64,000 nucleotides of DNA from CAXXOK01 sp963666755. Lineage in GTDB: Bacteria; Bacillota; Clostridia; Christensenellales; Aristaeellaceae. The stretch lies in NCBI GenBank assembly GCA_963666755.2, contig CAXXGW010000009.1:2418001-2482000 (forward strand), read 5' to 3'. The position numbers and the translations under genes are program-made. Below are positions 23,954-33,300 of this stretch, piece by piece (positions within the stretch are counted from its first letter, which is position 1; the number at the start of each line of letters is the position of its first letter). The notes under the pieces were generated by a model. It did no database searches. It was not told the origin of the DNA and saw only the letters and a program-made list of their open reading frames with translations.

Positions 23954-25126
23954 CTGAGCCTTTGGAGCTTTTTTCGCCGGGTACGGGACGGCGTGGTGGT
24001 GAACGACCCCATCACCGAGGACGAACTGGAACGCGCCGCGCTGGACTACTGCATCCGCGACCTGTGCCTGTGGTCGTCCATCAACATGATCGCCAACCTG
24101 ATCAGCAAATGCGAGTTCCGTACCTATGCCGGCGGCCGGGAGGTACGCGATGCGGAGTACTACCTGTGGAACGTGGAGCCCAACCCCAACCAGAACAGCA
24201 CGCAGTTTATCCACAAGTGGATCACGCAGCTGTACCTGCGCAACGAGGCCCTGATTGTGGAGGTGAACGGTGCGCTGTATGTGGCCGACAGCTTTCAGGC
24301 AACCCCCTACGCCCTGTACGATTACCAGTTTTGCGGGGTGACGGTGGATAACCTGACCTTCGGGAAAACCTTCCTGATGCGGGATGTGCTCTACTTCCGG
24401 CTGAGCGAAAAGAACCTGCGCACCGTGGTGGATGCTGTGTACGAAAGCTACAGCAAGCTCCTGAAATACGGCACCACCCATTACCAGCTTTCGCGCGGCA
24501 AACGCGGCATCCTGAAAATGCCGCAGATACCCAAAGGAGACAAGGATGCGCAGGCGGCCTTTGACGACCTGCAAAACAACAAGTTCCGGCGGTTCTTCAC
24601 AGCCAACAACGCGGTGCTGCCGCTGCCGGTTGGCTACACCTACGACGATATCGGCTCCAAAACCTACTCTGCCGAAACCACCCGCGACATCCGCGCGATG
24701 ATTGATGACATCAGCGACTTTACAGCGCGCGGGCTGGGCATCCCGCCCGCGCTGATGCGCGGCACCGTGGAGGGAACACGGGACGCTATGAGTACGCTGC
24801 TGACTGTGACCATCGACCCGCTGACGGACATGCTGGCCGAGGAAATCAACCGGAAACGCAGCGGGCTGGCCGGTTTTCGCAAGAAAACGTACCTGCGCAT
24901 CGACACGCAGACCATCCAGCACATCGACCTGCTGGCAGTGGCCACCAGCATCGACAAGCTGATCGGCAGCGGCGCATTCTGCGTGAACGATATCCGCCGC
25001 GCCTGCGGGGAAACCGAGATCGACGAGCCGTGGGCCTACAAGCATGTGATGACGAAAAACTACGCGCCCAGCGGGGAGCTGACCGGCGCGATGGAGGAGG
25101 GCGGCGATGCGAAGGGTGCGTCATGA
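23954..25126 (+). CDS. Portal protein
   Basis: About 390 aa if translation starts at CTG 23954, 8 bp after AAAGGGGG and giving the typical portal opening xSLWSFFRRVRDG. The first ATG/GTG/TTG in frame (GTG 23993) would remove this basic aromatic start. Later motifs (IRDLCLWSSINMIANLISKC, HKWITQLYLRNEALIV, RGLGIPPALM) are portal-like. Forms the dodecameric DNA channel of the capsid. Confidence 0.88.
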   Translation: MSLWSFFRRVRDGVVVNDPITEDELERAALDYCIRDLCLWSSINMIANLISKCEFRTYAGGREVRDAEYYLWNVEPNPNQNSTQFIHKWITQLYLRNEALIVEVNGALYVADSFQATPYALYDYQFCGVTVDNLTFGKTFLMRDVLYFRLSEKNLRTVVDAVYESYSKLLKYGTTHYQLSRGKRGILKMPQIPKGDKDAQAAFDDLQNNKFRRFFTANNAVLPLPVGYTYDDIGSKTYSAETTRDIRAMIDDISDFTARGLGIPPALMRGTVEGTRDAMSTLLTVTIDPLTDMLAEEINRKRSGLAGFRKKTYLRIDTQTIQHIDLLAVATSIDKLIGSGAFCVNDIRRACGETEIDEPWAYKHVMTKNYAPSGELTGAMEEGGDAKGAS

Positions 25127-25195
25127 GCTTAACCAATCGCGCGCTGGGCCTGATTCCGGGGTGTAAAAGCCATGACGGCGAAGGGAGGGACATCA

Positions 25196-26074
25196 TTGGA
25201 TCAACTGAAATTTGCCTTCCGGCAGGAAGCCGGGAGCACGACGCTCGACCTGTATATTTACAGCGAGGTTTGCGGCGACTACTACGATCTGGATGAGGAC
25301 TGGAATCTGAAAAAGATCACCAGCGAAACCAGCGCGGATTACTTCCGCCGGCAGCTTGCGGAGCACGCGGGGGCCACGCAGATTAACCTGTACATCAATT
25401 CCATGGGCGGCAGCGTGCGGGAAGGGTATGGCATCTACTGCCAGCTCAAGCGCCACCCGGCGCAGAAAACCGCCTACATTGACGGCTTTGCCTGCTCCAT
25501 CGCCTCCATTATCGCCTGCGCCGGCGACCGTGTGATTGCCTACCCCAACAGCATGATGATGATCCACCGCATGACCGACGGTGTGAACGGAAACGCCGAC
25601 GACCTGCGCGAAGCCGCCGACGCGCTGGACAAAATCATGGAGGGCAACCGGCAGGTGTACCTGCAAAAGAGCGGCGGTAAGCTGACCGAAGCGGAGCTGC
25701 TTAAGATGCTTGCCGGGGAAACCTGGCTGACCGCCGAGGATTGCCTCGCCTGCGGGCTGGTGGACGAAATTCGCCAGCAGGGCGGCATGAGCGGCCGGGA
25801 CGGCGCTGCGCTGCTGGAAAAAGCGAACCGCGACCTGATGGGACAGCTGGCCCGCCGCCGGATGCTGTGGCAGGCCGCCCGGGATGCCGATCTGCAAACC
25901 CGACCTGCTGCGGCTGCGCCTGCCGGGGGCACCCCGCAGCCGGTGGAGTCGCCGCCCGCATCAGCCACGCCCGCCGATGGTGCTGCTGCGGAGGGTTTGA
26001 GCCCCGCGCAGCGTGCCGCCGAGGAAAAGACGCTGGCCGCACTGTTTACCGGGTTTCGGAAAGCCCAGCCCTGA
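25196..26074 (+). CDS. ClpP-like head maturation protease
   Basis: About 292 aa from TTG at 25196 after GGGAGGG; ATG at 25172 is possible. S14 fold with INLYINSMGGSV, catalytic Ser in DGFACSIASII, catalytic His in MMMIHRM, and DKIMEGNRQVYL after. The Ala/Pro-rich C-terminal 80 residues probably act as a scaffold segment. Cleaves the scaffold and capsid precursor. Confidence 0.9.
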   Translation: MDQLKFAFRQEAGSTTLDLYIYSEVCGDYYDLDEDWNLKKITSETSADYFRRQLAEHAGATQINLYINSMGGSVREGYGIYCQLKRHPAQKTAYIDGFACSIASIIACAGDRVIAYPNSMMMIHRMTDGVNGNADDLREAADALDKIMEGNRQVYLQKSGGKLTEAELLKMLAGETWLTAEDCLACGLVDEIRQQGGMSGRDGAALLEKANRDLMGQLARRRMLWQAARDADLQTRPAAAAPAGGTPQPVESPPASATPADGAAAEGLSPAQRAAEEKTLAALFTGFRKAQP

Positions 26075-26166
26075 CCCCTAAAACTTAAAACTCCGAAACA
26101 GCGGTTCGCCCCCAGACGGGGGCGGGCCGCTGATTGTTTCGGCCCCCAATGAAAGGAGAATGACCC

Positions 26167-27639
26167 GTGAAAAATCTGGACCTTCTCAAGGAAAAGCGGG
26201 ACGCGTTCAAGGAAAAGCTGGGCGCGGCCATTGCCGGGAACGATCCGGCACAGATGGTGGAAGCCTTCGACGGCTTTGCCGAATCGATGCAGGAACTGGT
26301 GGTGCACGAGGCGCAGGGCCTTGCGCAGGCATCGGATGTGACGATCCTGGCGCAGCGCGGCGTACGCCAGCTGACCGCCGGTGAACGCGGTTTCTACGAA
26401 CACGTGCTGGAAGCCATGCAGACCGCCAACCCCCGGCAGGCGCTTGCCTCCATGGATGATGTGTTTCCCAAAACCACGCTGGACGCCGTCTTTGACGATC
26501 TGACGCAGAGCCACCCGCTGCTGGATGCGATCAGCTTTGAAAACACCTCGCTGGTGACGGAATGGCTGATTAACGAGCATGAGGCACAGCTGGCGCAATG
26601 GGGCAAGCTGGACGATGCCGTAACCAAGGAGATCGGCTCCAGCTTTGCCAAGCTCTCCATGAATCTGGTCAAGCTGACGGCCTTTCTGCCCGTGGGCAAG
26701 GCCATGCTCGACCTTGGCCCGGCGTGGCTGGATCGCTATGTGCGCGCGGTGCTGGCCGAAGCGCTTGCCGTGGGGCTGGAAGAAGGCATCATCAACGGCA
26801 CGGGCAAGGATATGCCCATCGGCATGACGCGTCAGGTGGGCACCGGCGTGGTGGTGACCGACGGCGTGTACCCGGTTAAGCCTATGGTAACGCTGACCGA
26901 TCTTCGCCCGGAAACCTACGGCGCCTTCATTGCCGAATATCTGGCCCATACGGCCAAGGGTAACCCCCGCGTGGTGGACGAGGTGCTGCTGATTGTGAAC
27001 CCCTCGGATTACCTGCGGCGGGTTATGCCCGCCAGCACCATGCTGACCCCGGGCGGCACCTTTGTGCGCGATGTGTTTCCCTTCCCCACCCGCGTGGTGC
27101 AGAGTGTGCGCGTAGCGCAGGGCGAGGCGGTAATGGGCATTGCCAAGCGCTACTTTGCGGGCGCCGGGATGGCGAAAAATGGGCGGATCGAGTACAGCGA
27201 CGAGTACAAGTTCCTTGATGACGAGCGCGTGTACCTGATCAAGCTGTACGCCAACGGCCGCCCCATGGACAATTACAGTTTCGTGCGCGTGAACATCTCG
27301 GGCCTCCGGCCGCTGGCGTACCGGGTGCTGACGGAGGAAGCGACGGACGCGTATACCGCGCCGGATACCGCGCTTAAAACCCTGACGGTGGGCAGCGCGA
27401 CGCTGAGCCCGGCGTTTGACGCGGATACGCCCTTCTACACCGCCAACACCACCAACAACACCAACGCCGTGACGGCAACGCCTGCCGATGAAAGCGCAGC
27501 CGTGGTGGTGAAGGTAAACGGGTCGGAAATCCCCAACGGCTCCGCCGCCACGTGGAATGTGGGCGAGAATGTGGTGGCCGTAACCATGACCAACGGCAGC
27601 GCGCAGCGTAACTACATCCTTGTGGTCACGAAGGCGTAA
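26167..27639 (+). CDS. HK97-type major capsid protein with C-terminal Ig-like domain
   Basis: 490 aa from GTG at 26167 (AAAGGAG upstream). Residues 1-70 are a charged helical delta-like region, then the HK97 fold core (PLLDAISFENTSLVTEWLIN, GIINGTGKDMPIGM, YLRRVMPAST). From about residue 400 a separate domain (LKTLTVGSATLSPAFDADTP, FYTANTTNNTNAVTATPADE, NYILVVTKA) is a cadherin-like/Ig-like beta sandwich, which would be displayed on the capsid surface. Confidence 0.9.
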   Translation: MKNLDLLKEKRDAFKEKLGAAIAGNDPAQMVEAFDGFAESMQELVVHEAQGLAQASDVTILAQRGVRQLTAGERGFYEHVLEAMQTANPRQALASMDDVFPKTTLDAVFDDLTQSHPLLDAISFENTSLVTEWLINEHEAQLAQWGKLDDAVTKEIGSSFAKLSMNLVKLTAFLPVGKAMLDLGPAWLDRYVRAVLAEALAVGLEEGIINGTGKDMPIGMTRQVGTGVVVTDGVYPVKPMVTLTDLRPETYGAFIAEYLAHTAKGNPRVVDEVLLIVNPSDYLRRVMPASTMLTPGGTFVRDVFPFPTRVVQSVRVAQGEAVMGIAKRYFAGAGMAKNGRIEYSDEYKFLDDERVYLIKLYANGRPMDNYSFVRVNISGLRPLAYRVLTEEATDAYTAPDTALKTLTVGSATLSPAFDADTPFYTANTTNNTNAVTATPADESAAVVVKVNGSEIPNGSAATWNVGENVVAVTMTNGSAQRNYILVVTKA

Positions 27640-27672
27640 GCGGGCGTAAAGCCGGACGAAAGGGCGTTGCGT

Positions 27673-27999
27673 ATGACATTGCAGGAACAGGTCGAGGCGC
27701 TGCTGGAGGACATCCGCAGCGCCCTTTCCATCACCTGGGACGATGCCGAAACCGACCGGCAGCTGCGGGGTATCCTGGCGCGCGGCATCAGCTACCTGAA
27801 TGATATTGCGGGCGGCGAAACGGACTTCACACAGGAGGGCAAGGGCAAAGAATTGCTGATTGCCTACTGCCTGTATGCCCGCAGCAACGCGTTGGATCAG
27901 TTCCAGACCAACTACCTGCCTGACCTGAGCTACTTTCAGGCGAGCGAGGAGGTGAAGCGTTACCTTGCTGAAAAAAACAGCATTGCAGGCGTACCCTGA
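27673..27999 (+). CDS. Head-tail connector (gp6-like)
   Basis: 108 aa from ATG at 27673. Helical (LLEDIRSALSITWDDAETD, LRGILARGISYLNDIAGGE, LLIAYCLYARSNALDQFQTN), the pattern of HK97 gp6/SPP1 gp15 adaptors that bind under the portal. Overlaps the next gene. Confidence 0.75.
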   Translation: MTLQEQVEALLEDIRSALSITWDDAETDRQLRGILARGISYLNDIAGGETDFTQEGKGKELLIAYCLYARSNALDQFQTNYLPDLSYFQASEEVKRYLAEKNSIAGVP

Positions 28000-28315
28000 C
28001 GGTGTGGTGCGCATTTACGGGGTAAGCAACACCGCACCGCCCGGCGGGATGCCGACGGAGGAACTGACCCTCAAGGAAAATCTGCCTTTCGCTCAAAAAA
28101 CCGTGGGCATTGCGCGATACACGCAGGGCGTGCAGGTGGGGTACCGGATCGACAACCGCCTGCGCACCCCGCGGCGGGAAGGGGTAACAACGCTGGATAT
28201 CGCCGTAACCCACGATGGGACGAAGTACCGAATCCGGCAGGTGCAGTACCCCGAGGAGGTAACGCCGCTCTGTATGGACCTGGCTTTGGAAAGGATGGCC
28301 GCCGATGACGCTTGA
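27965..28315 (+). CDS. Head closure protein
   Basis: 116 aa from TTG at 27965. Beta-rich (GVVRIYGVSNTAPPGGMPTE, TTLDIAVTHDGTKYRIRQVQ) with order and size of SPP1 gp16-type stoppers. Position supports the call more than sequence does. Confidence 0.6.
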   Translation: MLKKTALQAYPDGVVRIYGVSNTAPPGGMPTEELTLKENLPFAQKTVGIARYTQGVQVGYRIDNRLRTPRREGVTTLDIAVTHDGTKYRIRQVQYPEEVTPLCMDLALERMAADDA

Positions 28316-28613
28316 CGAGTTTGCCGCGTGGATCGCCGCCATCGACCCCAAGGCAACGCACTACACAGCCTCCGAGCCGGGCGCCTGCACCGTGTGGAGC
28401 GAGTACCGCCGCCTGAACCATTATGCGGACGGCTGCAATCTGGGCGGTTGGAAGGTACAGATTGACCGTTACACCCGGCAGGAGGCAGACCCTATCGCCG
28501 CTGCGCTGGAAGCCGCCATCGAGGAAAGCATGGACATTGCCGCAGAGCACCTTGTGGACAGGGACCCGGACACGGGGCTGATCCGCCATCTTTTCGACTG
28601 CGAGGTGGGCTAG
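28305..28613 (+). CDS. Neck or tail-completion protein
   Basis: 102 aa, overlapping the previous gene by 11 nt. TLDEFAAWIAAIDPKATHY, WKVQIDRYTRQEADPIAAAL and RHLFDCEV resemble small tail-terminator proteins. Assigned by position between head closure and gp10-like genes. Confidence 0.55.
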   Translation: MTLDEFAAWIAAIDPKATHYTASEPGACTVWSEYRRLNHYADGCNLGGWKVQIDRYTRQEADPIAAALEAAIEESMDIAAEHLVDRDPDTGLIRHLFDCEVG

Positions 28614-29066
28614 GTGGCGCGCTTCCAATCAGTAAACGTGGACGAAATGGCGCGCGAGCTGCAACGTCTGGGACAGGCCACCGAGCCGATGGCACAGGAG
28701 ATGGTTCGGGTAGGCGCGCAGGTGATTGTGCAAACCTGGCAGGGTGTGATCCGGGAACTGCGCCATGTGGATACCGGCGACATGCTGGACAGCGTTGCCG
28801 CGGACGAGCCCAACCGGCAGGGGGGCGCTGTTGTTTCGGAAATCTACCCGCGCGGCACGGACCGCAACGGTGTGCGCAATGCAGAAAAAGCCTTCCTGCT
28901 GCACTATGGCTGGAAGGCGGGCAAGCCCGCGCGCGGGAAAAAGGGCACGGGGCGTAAAGGCTCCAGCCAGGGGGACCATTTTGTAGACACCGTCGAGCAG
29001 GAATGCGTCGAGGGGGTCGATTATGCCATGGAAGCGGTGATGAACCGCTATCAGAAAGGGGATTAA
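28614..29066 (+). CDS. HK97 gp10-like tail component
   Basis: 150 aa from GTG at 28614, immediately after the previous stop. MAQEMVRVGAQVIVQTWQGV, RHVDTGDMLDSV and a basic loop (RGKKGTGRKGSS) with HFVDTVEQE match the HK97 gp10 pattern of a neck/tail-joining protein. Confidence 0.75.
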   Translation: MARFQSVNVDEMARELQRLGQATEPMAQEMVRVGAQVIVQTWQGVIRELRHVDTGDMLDSVAADEPNRQGGAVVSEIYPRGTDRNGVRNAEKAFLLHYGWKAGKPARGKKGTGRKGSSQGDHFVDTVEQECVEGVDYAMEAVMNRYQKGD

Positions 29067-29068
29067 AC

Positions 29069-29656
29069 ATGCCTAAAATCGGAATGCTGCGGCCGGTGTT
29101 TGCCAAAATCAACGCCGAACCGGAGAACGCGGCCATCACCTACGCCGAAGGCAAGGTGATCGGGCATGCGATGAACGTGGGCGTCGCCTACAATAAAAAT
29201 GACGCCCCGCTTTACGCCGACAACACGATTGTGGAAAACGACAACAGTGTGACCGGCGCGGAGATTACCCTCGGGGTGGACGATGTGGCCGATGCGGATC
29301 AGGTGGATCTGCTGGGGATGGAGAAGACCGGCGAAACCGGCAGCGAAGTTTACGAGGTAACCAGCGAAAGCGCGCCCTACGTGGGTGTCGGGTTTGTGGA
29401 AGTGCGCAAGAAAAACGGCATCGTGCGCTTTGTGGCCAACTGGTTCCACAAGGTACAGTTCGCCATCCCCGACGAAAGCACGACCACCAAGGGTGAAAAG
29501 CTGGAATGGCAATGCCCCACGCTTAAGGGCAAAGTCATGGGCGTATACCTGGACAACACCGGCAAGCTGCGCTTCCGGAAAAGCCGCAACTGCGCCACGC
29601 TGGCCGATGCCAACACGTGGCTGAACACGCAGGCTCACATTACCGCCGGCGAGTAA
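29069..29656 (+). CDS. Major tail tube protein
   Basis: 195 aa from ATG at 29069 (AAAGGGG upstream). Beta-rich with VIGHAMNVGVAYNKNDAPLY and GFVEVRKKNGIVRFVANWFH as in phi13-type major tail proteins of siphophages. Next come the tail-assembly chaperones. Confidence 0.85.
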   Translation: MPKIGMLRPVFAKINAEPENAAITYAEGKVIGHAMNVGVAYNKNDAPLYADNTIVENDNSVTGAEITLGVDDVADADQVDLLGMEKTGETGSEVYEVTSESAPYVGVGFVEVRKKNGIVRFVANWFHKVQFAIPDESTTTKGEKLEWQCPTLKGKVMGVYLDNTGKLRFRKSRNCATLADANTWLNTQAHITAGE

Positions 29657-29668
29657 GGAGAAGGCCGA

Positions 29669-30130
29669 ATGCGAAAGATAATCCACTGCCTGGTAGACGA
29701 TACGCCGCTGCCGCTGCTGTTTTCGCTGGGGGCGGAAATGGAGATTGCCGACCGGATGGGTGATGTGGATGCCCTGTTTGACCTTTTTCAGCCGCCGGAG
29801 GGCGAAGCCGAGCGCACCGTACGGCTGGAGATTGAAAAGGGGATGACGCCCGAACAGCTGGCCGCGCGGGACGCGCGTACCCCAAAGCGTGGCGTAAGCC
29901 TGATGGAGGTGCTGCCCTTTGCCATCGCCACCCTTGCACGGCAGGGTCAGCTGTACCAGGGCGAAAAAGCAACCGTTACGGAAGCCTGGGTATCACTGCA
30001 CGCCAGGCCCGCAGACATCGAACCCATGACGCTGGCGATGTGCAAGGCAATCGAGGCCGGACTGGATACCCGGCACCCGGCCGGAAACGGCGATGTGGAC
30101 CTTGTTGCGGAGGCACTTGAAAAAAACTGA
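29669..30130 (+). CDS. Tail assembly chaperone, unshifted product (G)
   Basis: 153 aa; AAGGAG before ATG 29669. LLFSLGAEMEIADRMGDVD, VSLMEVLPFAIATLARQGQ and DIEPMTLAMCKAIEAGLD match siphophage chaperones. It ends GAA AAA AAC TGA, an ideal -1 slippery site, so a fraction of ribosomes makes the longer GT form. Binds the tape measure during tail assembly. Confidence 0.85.
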   Translation: MRKIIHCLVDDTPLPLLFSLGAEMEIADRMGDVDALFDLFQPPEGEAERTVRLEIEKGMTPEQLAARDARTPKRGVSLMEVLPFAIATLARQGQLYQGEKATVTEAWVSLHARPADIEPMTLAMCKAIEAGLDTRHPAGNGDVDLVAEALEKN

Positions 30131-30306
30131 GGGGGCGCAGCGGAACTGATCCGCTGCGCCATCTTTCCCATGCGCTGGAAGCCGGGGTACCGCCGCAGGA
30201 CGCACGGCTGTTGAGCGTGGGCGAAATCTACGACCTTTACCTTTGGCACCTGGAAACAGTAGGAATACAAAGCGGGGAGGCGACGCCATGGCAGCCCGGG
30301 AGATAA
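29669..30306 (+). CDS. Tail assembly chaperone, -1 frameshift product (GT)
   Basis: About 212 aa: the G protein plus 59 codons read in the -1 frame from the heptamer at 30121-30127 to TAA at 30304-30306. The extension is open and protein-like (GTDPLRHLSHALEAGVPPQD, VGEIYDLYLWHLETVG) and overlaps the tape measure start by 19 nt. Such GT proteins link the chaperone to tail tube subunits in lambda-like tails. Confidence 0.82.
30121..30160 (+). promoter_or_regulatory. Programmed -1 frameshift signal
   Basis: Slippery A AAA AAC at 30121-30127 in the right phase, a 6-nt spacer beginning with the zero-frame stop, then a perfect 11-bp hairpin (GGCGCAGCGGA, loop ACTGA, TCCGCTGCGCC) at 30134-30160. 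Confidence 0.85.
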
Positions 30307-33300
30307 AAACCCAGCTGGTGCTGGACGGGGAAAAGGACTACCGGGCGGGGCTGGAAACCGCCTACAAGGCCGTTGGACAGCTGGGGCGCGAGCTGAAACT
30401 GACGCAGGCACGCTTTTTGGAAAACGCCGACAGCATGGAAGCGCAGCGCGCCAAAGCCGAAGTGCTGCGCCGGGAAATTGCCAGGCAGGAAGACATTATC
30501 CGTTCGCTGAGCGAGCGCATCCGCTTTGCCGACAGCGCGTATCAGGGCAATACCGAGGCGCAGGAGCTGTACGCGCAAAAAATCGACAAAGCGATGCGTA
30601 CGCTTACCCGGATGAAACAGGAACTGGGCACGACCGAAACCGCTATGGAAAGCATGCGGCAATCGACGCAAGGCGCTGCCCGCGGGCTGGATCAGGCGGA
30701 AGCATCCGCCCGGGACATGGGCAGCGCCGCCAAAGCCGCGCAGGAAAGGGTGGAAAAGCTAAGCGGCGGGTTTACCGTGCTCAAGGGCGCCGTAAGCAAC
30801 CTGCTGGCGGACGCGTTGCGCAGGGGTGCCGCAGAGCTGAAAGACTTTCTGGGCGGAAGCGTGGACCTTGCCAGCGACCTGCAGGAGGTGGACAACGTTG
30901 TTACCACCTCTTTTAAAGGGGCAACCGCCGAGGTAAAGGCATTTGCCGATCAGGCAGCGACCCAGTTCGGGCTGTCTTCGCTGGCCGCGCAGCGATATTC
31001 CGGAAAGCTGGGCGCGGCGCTGAACGCCATTGGTCTTACCAAACAGGCGGCCGAAATGAGCACGACGCTGACCGGGCTTTCCGGAGACCTCGCCAGCTTT
31101 TGGAACATGACGGCTGACGAATCCTATGGCAAGCTCTTCTCCGGTGTAATCTCCGGGGAGACCGAGGGCTTGAAATCGCTGGGCATCGTGATGAGCGACA
31201 CCAACCTACAGGCCTTCGCGCTGTCGCAGGGCATCAAGAAAAAGACCAGCGCAATGACCGCCGATGAAAAAGTGTTGCTGCGCTACCAGTACGTACTGGA
31301 CGCAACCCGCGAGGCGCAGGGCGACTTTGCAAAAACCGCCGGCGGCTATGCCAACCAGATGCGCATTGCCACGCTGCAAACCGAAAATGCGGAGTCTGCC
31401 TTTGGGCAGAAGCTGCTGCCGACGGTGAACCGTGTGGTCGGTCAGTTTAACACCTGGATGCAGAGCGATTATGCCAAAACGCTTATTGCACGCACCGCGG
31501 AAGAAACAGGGAAATTTGCCGAAGGCTCGCTCACAGTACTGGGCACCACATTGGGCTGGATCATCGAGCACATGGAAACCCTCAAGGCCGGTGCAGCCTC
31601 TATCGGCATCGGTTTTATGGCGGCAAAGGTAACCGGGTTTGTGATGACCATGACCAGCCTGGTGCGCACCCTGAAAGCCGCCAGCCAGGCAACCGGGCTG
31701 TTGAACGCAGTGATGGCGGCAAACCCGGTTGTAGCGGTGGGAATCGCGGTCGGCCTGCTCACCGCCGGGCTGATCGCGCTGGTCGGCAGCTACGAATCTC
31801 TGGACGACAAGCTGAAGAATCTGAAGCTGAACGTGCCCAAGGCAAGCGTAGATGCGGTTACGGAAGGCATCAACGCGGGAATTGCAGCTGCCGACAGCAC
31901 CCATGAGGTGATTGTGAGAGTACGCGCAGACACACAGAACCTCAAGGAACAGCTGGACGGTTTTTTAGATGAGGACAGCACGGGTGGCGGCAAGCTGACC
32001 CGCAAGGAATACAAAGCCGTTTCGAAATACGTAAATGAAACGGTGCAAAAGGACATCGACGCCGCAAAAAAGACGATGGCCAAGCAGAAGGAGGATTTTC
32101 AAGCCAGCCTGCGCGCCATTGTGGATGATAACGGCAACAGCGCATTCAGTGAGGAGCGCGCCGCCGAGCTGGCTGACGGCCTGAGTGCACGCACAAAAGG
32201 GCTGATGACCGAACTGGACGGGTACCGCAACGACTACATCGCCCTGGCAAAAGCCATTTATAAAGACGGTCGCACCCCCACCGAGGCTGAAATTGAAAAC
32301 CTGAACACGCTGCTGGACAAAATTGGCGAGGTGCGCATCCGGCTGAGTGAAATGCAGGACAGCGCCACGCAGGTGCTCAAGGCACGCACGGAGCGCGTAA
32401 AGGCTGGGAACGGCACCGAGCGGGATTTTGGCGAGGCGGTCGGGTATGTGCAGCAGATGTACCGCAACGAAGCGGCGGATCGGCATGCCGCCAATGAGAC
32501 TGCCATCGCGCAGCTGCAAAGCAGCATCGACAGCTGGAGCGCGCTGCTGGATCAAGGGAACCTGTCTGCGGAGGAAACGCACACCACCACCGAAAACCTG
32601 CGCAAAGCCCGCAAGGATATGGCCGACCTTTTTACGGCGGACGAAGGGATCGACACAACGGTTTTTGCCCAGCAGCAGCAGGAATTGGAAACCCTGTTTA
32701 CAGGCATGGCGAAGGAGAACCCGGAAGCCGCGGCGGCGCTGGCCGGGTATGCACGTTTGTACGACCAATACCAGCTGTTTGTGAAAAGCCTTGCCAGCGG
32801 GGACGGTTTTGAGCCGGGCGAGAAGAAAGCCCTGCTGACCCCGGAAAACCTGAAAGAATACCTGGGCCTTGATATGACGCAGGCGGACATCAATAAAATG
32901 TTTGATGATCCTGCCCTGTACGACATTGATGTGGATCAGTACCTGATGCAAATGCGCGCCGCGATGGAGGAAAAAATAGGCGAAGCCAAAGGCACCACCG
33001 ACAACCCAATGCTCGCCTATCTGCAGACCATGCTGGACAGCGGAAGCCTCGAAGGGCTGGATGTGACCACGCTGGACGGTTCCCTTGCCGAGGCGCTGAA
33101 AACCATCGACCTGATCGGACGGGGCACGCAGGTGGGCGGCGATCTGGTGGACGGCATTACCGCCGGTATCGGGCAGCGTGCGGGCGCATTGACCAGCGCC
33201 GACCTGGTAAGCCTGCGGGACGCCGTGATTGCCCAGACGCGCATGGTTTTTGACAGCCACAGCCCTGCGCGTACTATGATCCCGGTAGGTGAAGACATCA

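Noticed and set aside
25123..25296. Short plus-strand frame starting MSLTNRALGLIPG at the portal end
   Set aside because: Has an overlapping ATG but runs out of frame into the protease gene; a short coupled leader cannot be excluded, but nothing supports it.
25540..28014. 824-aa open frame on the minus strand
   Set aside because: Opposes protease, capsid and connector genes with strong family signatures; low-complexity His/Arg/Gly-rich product typical of a GC-rich shadow frame.
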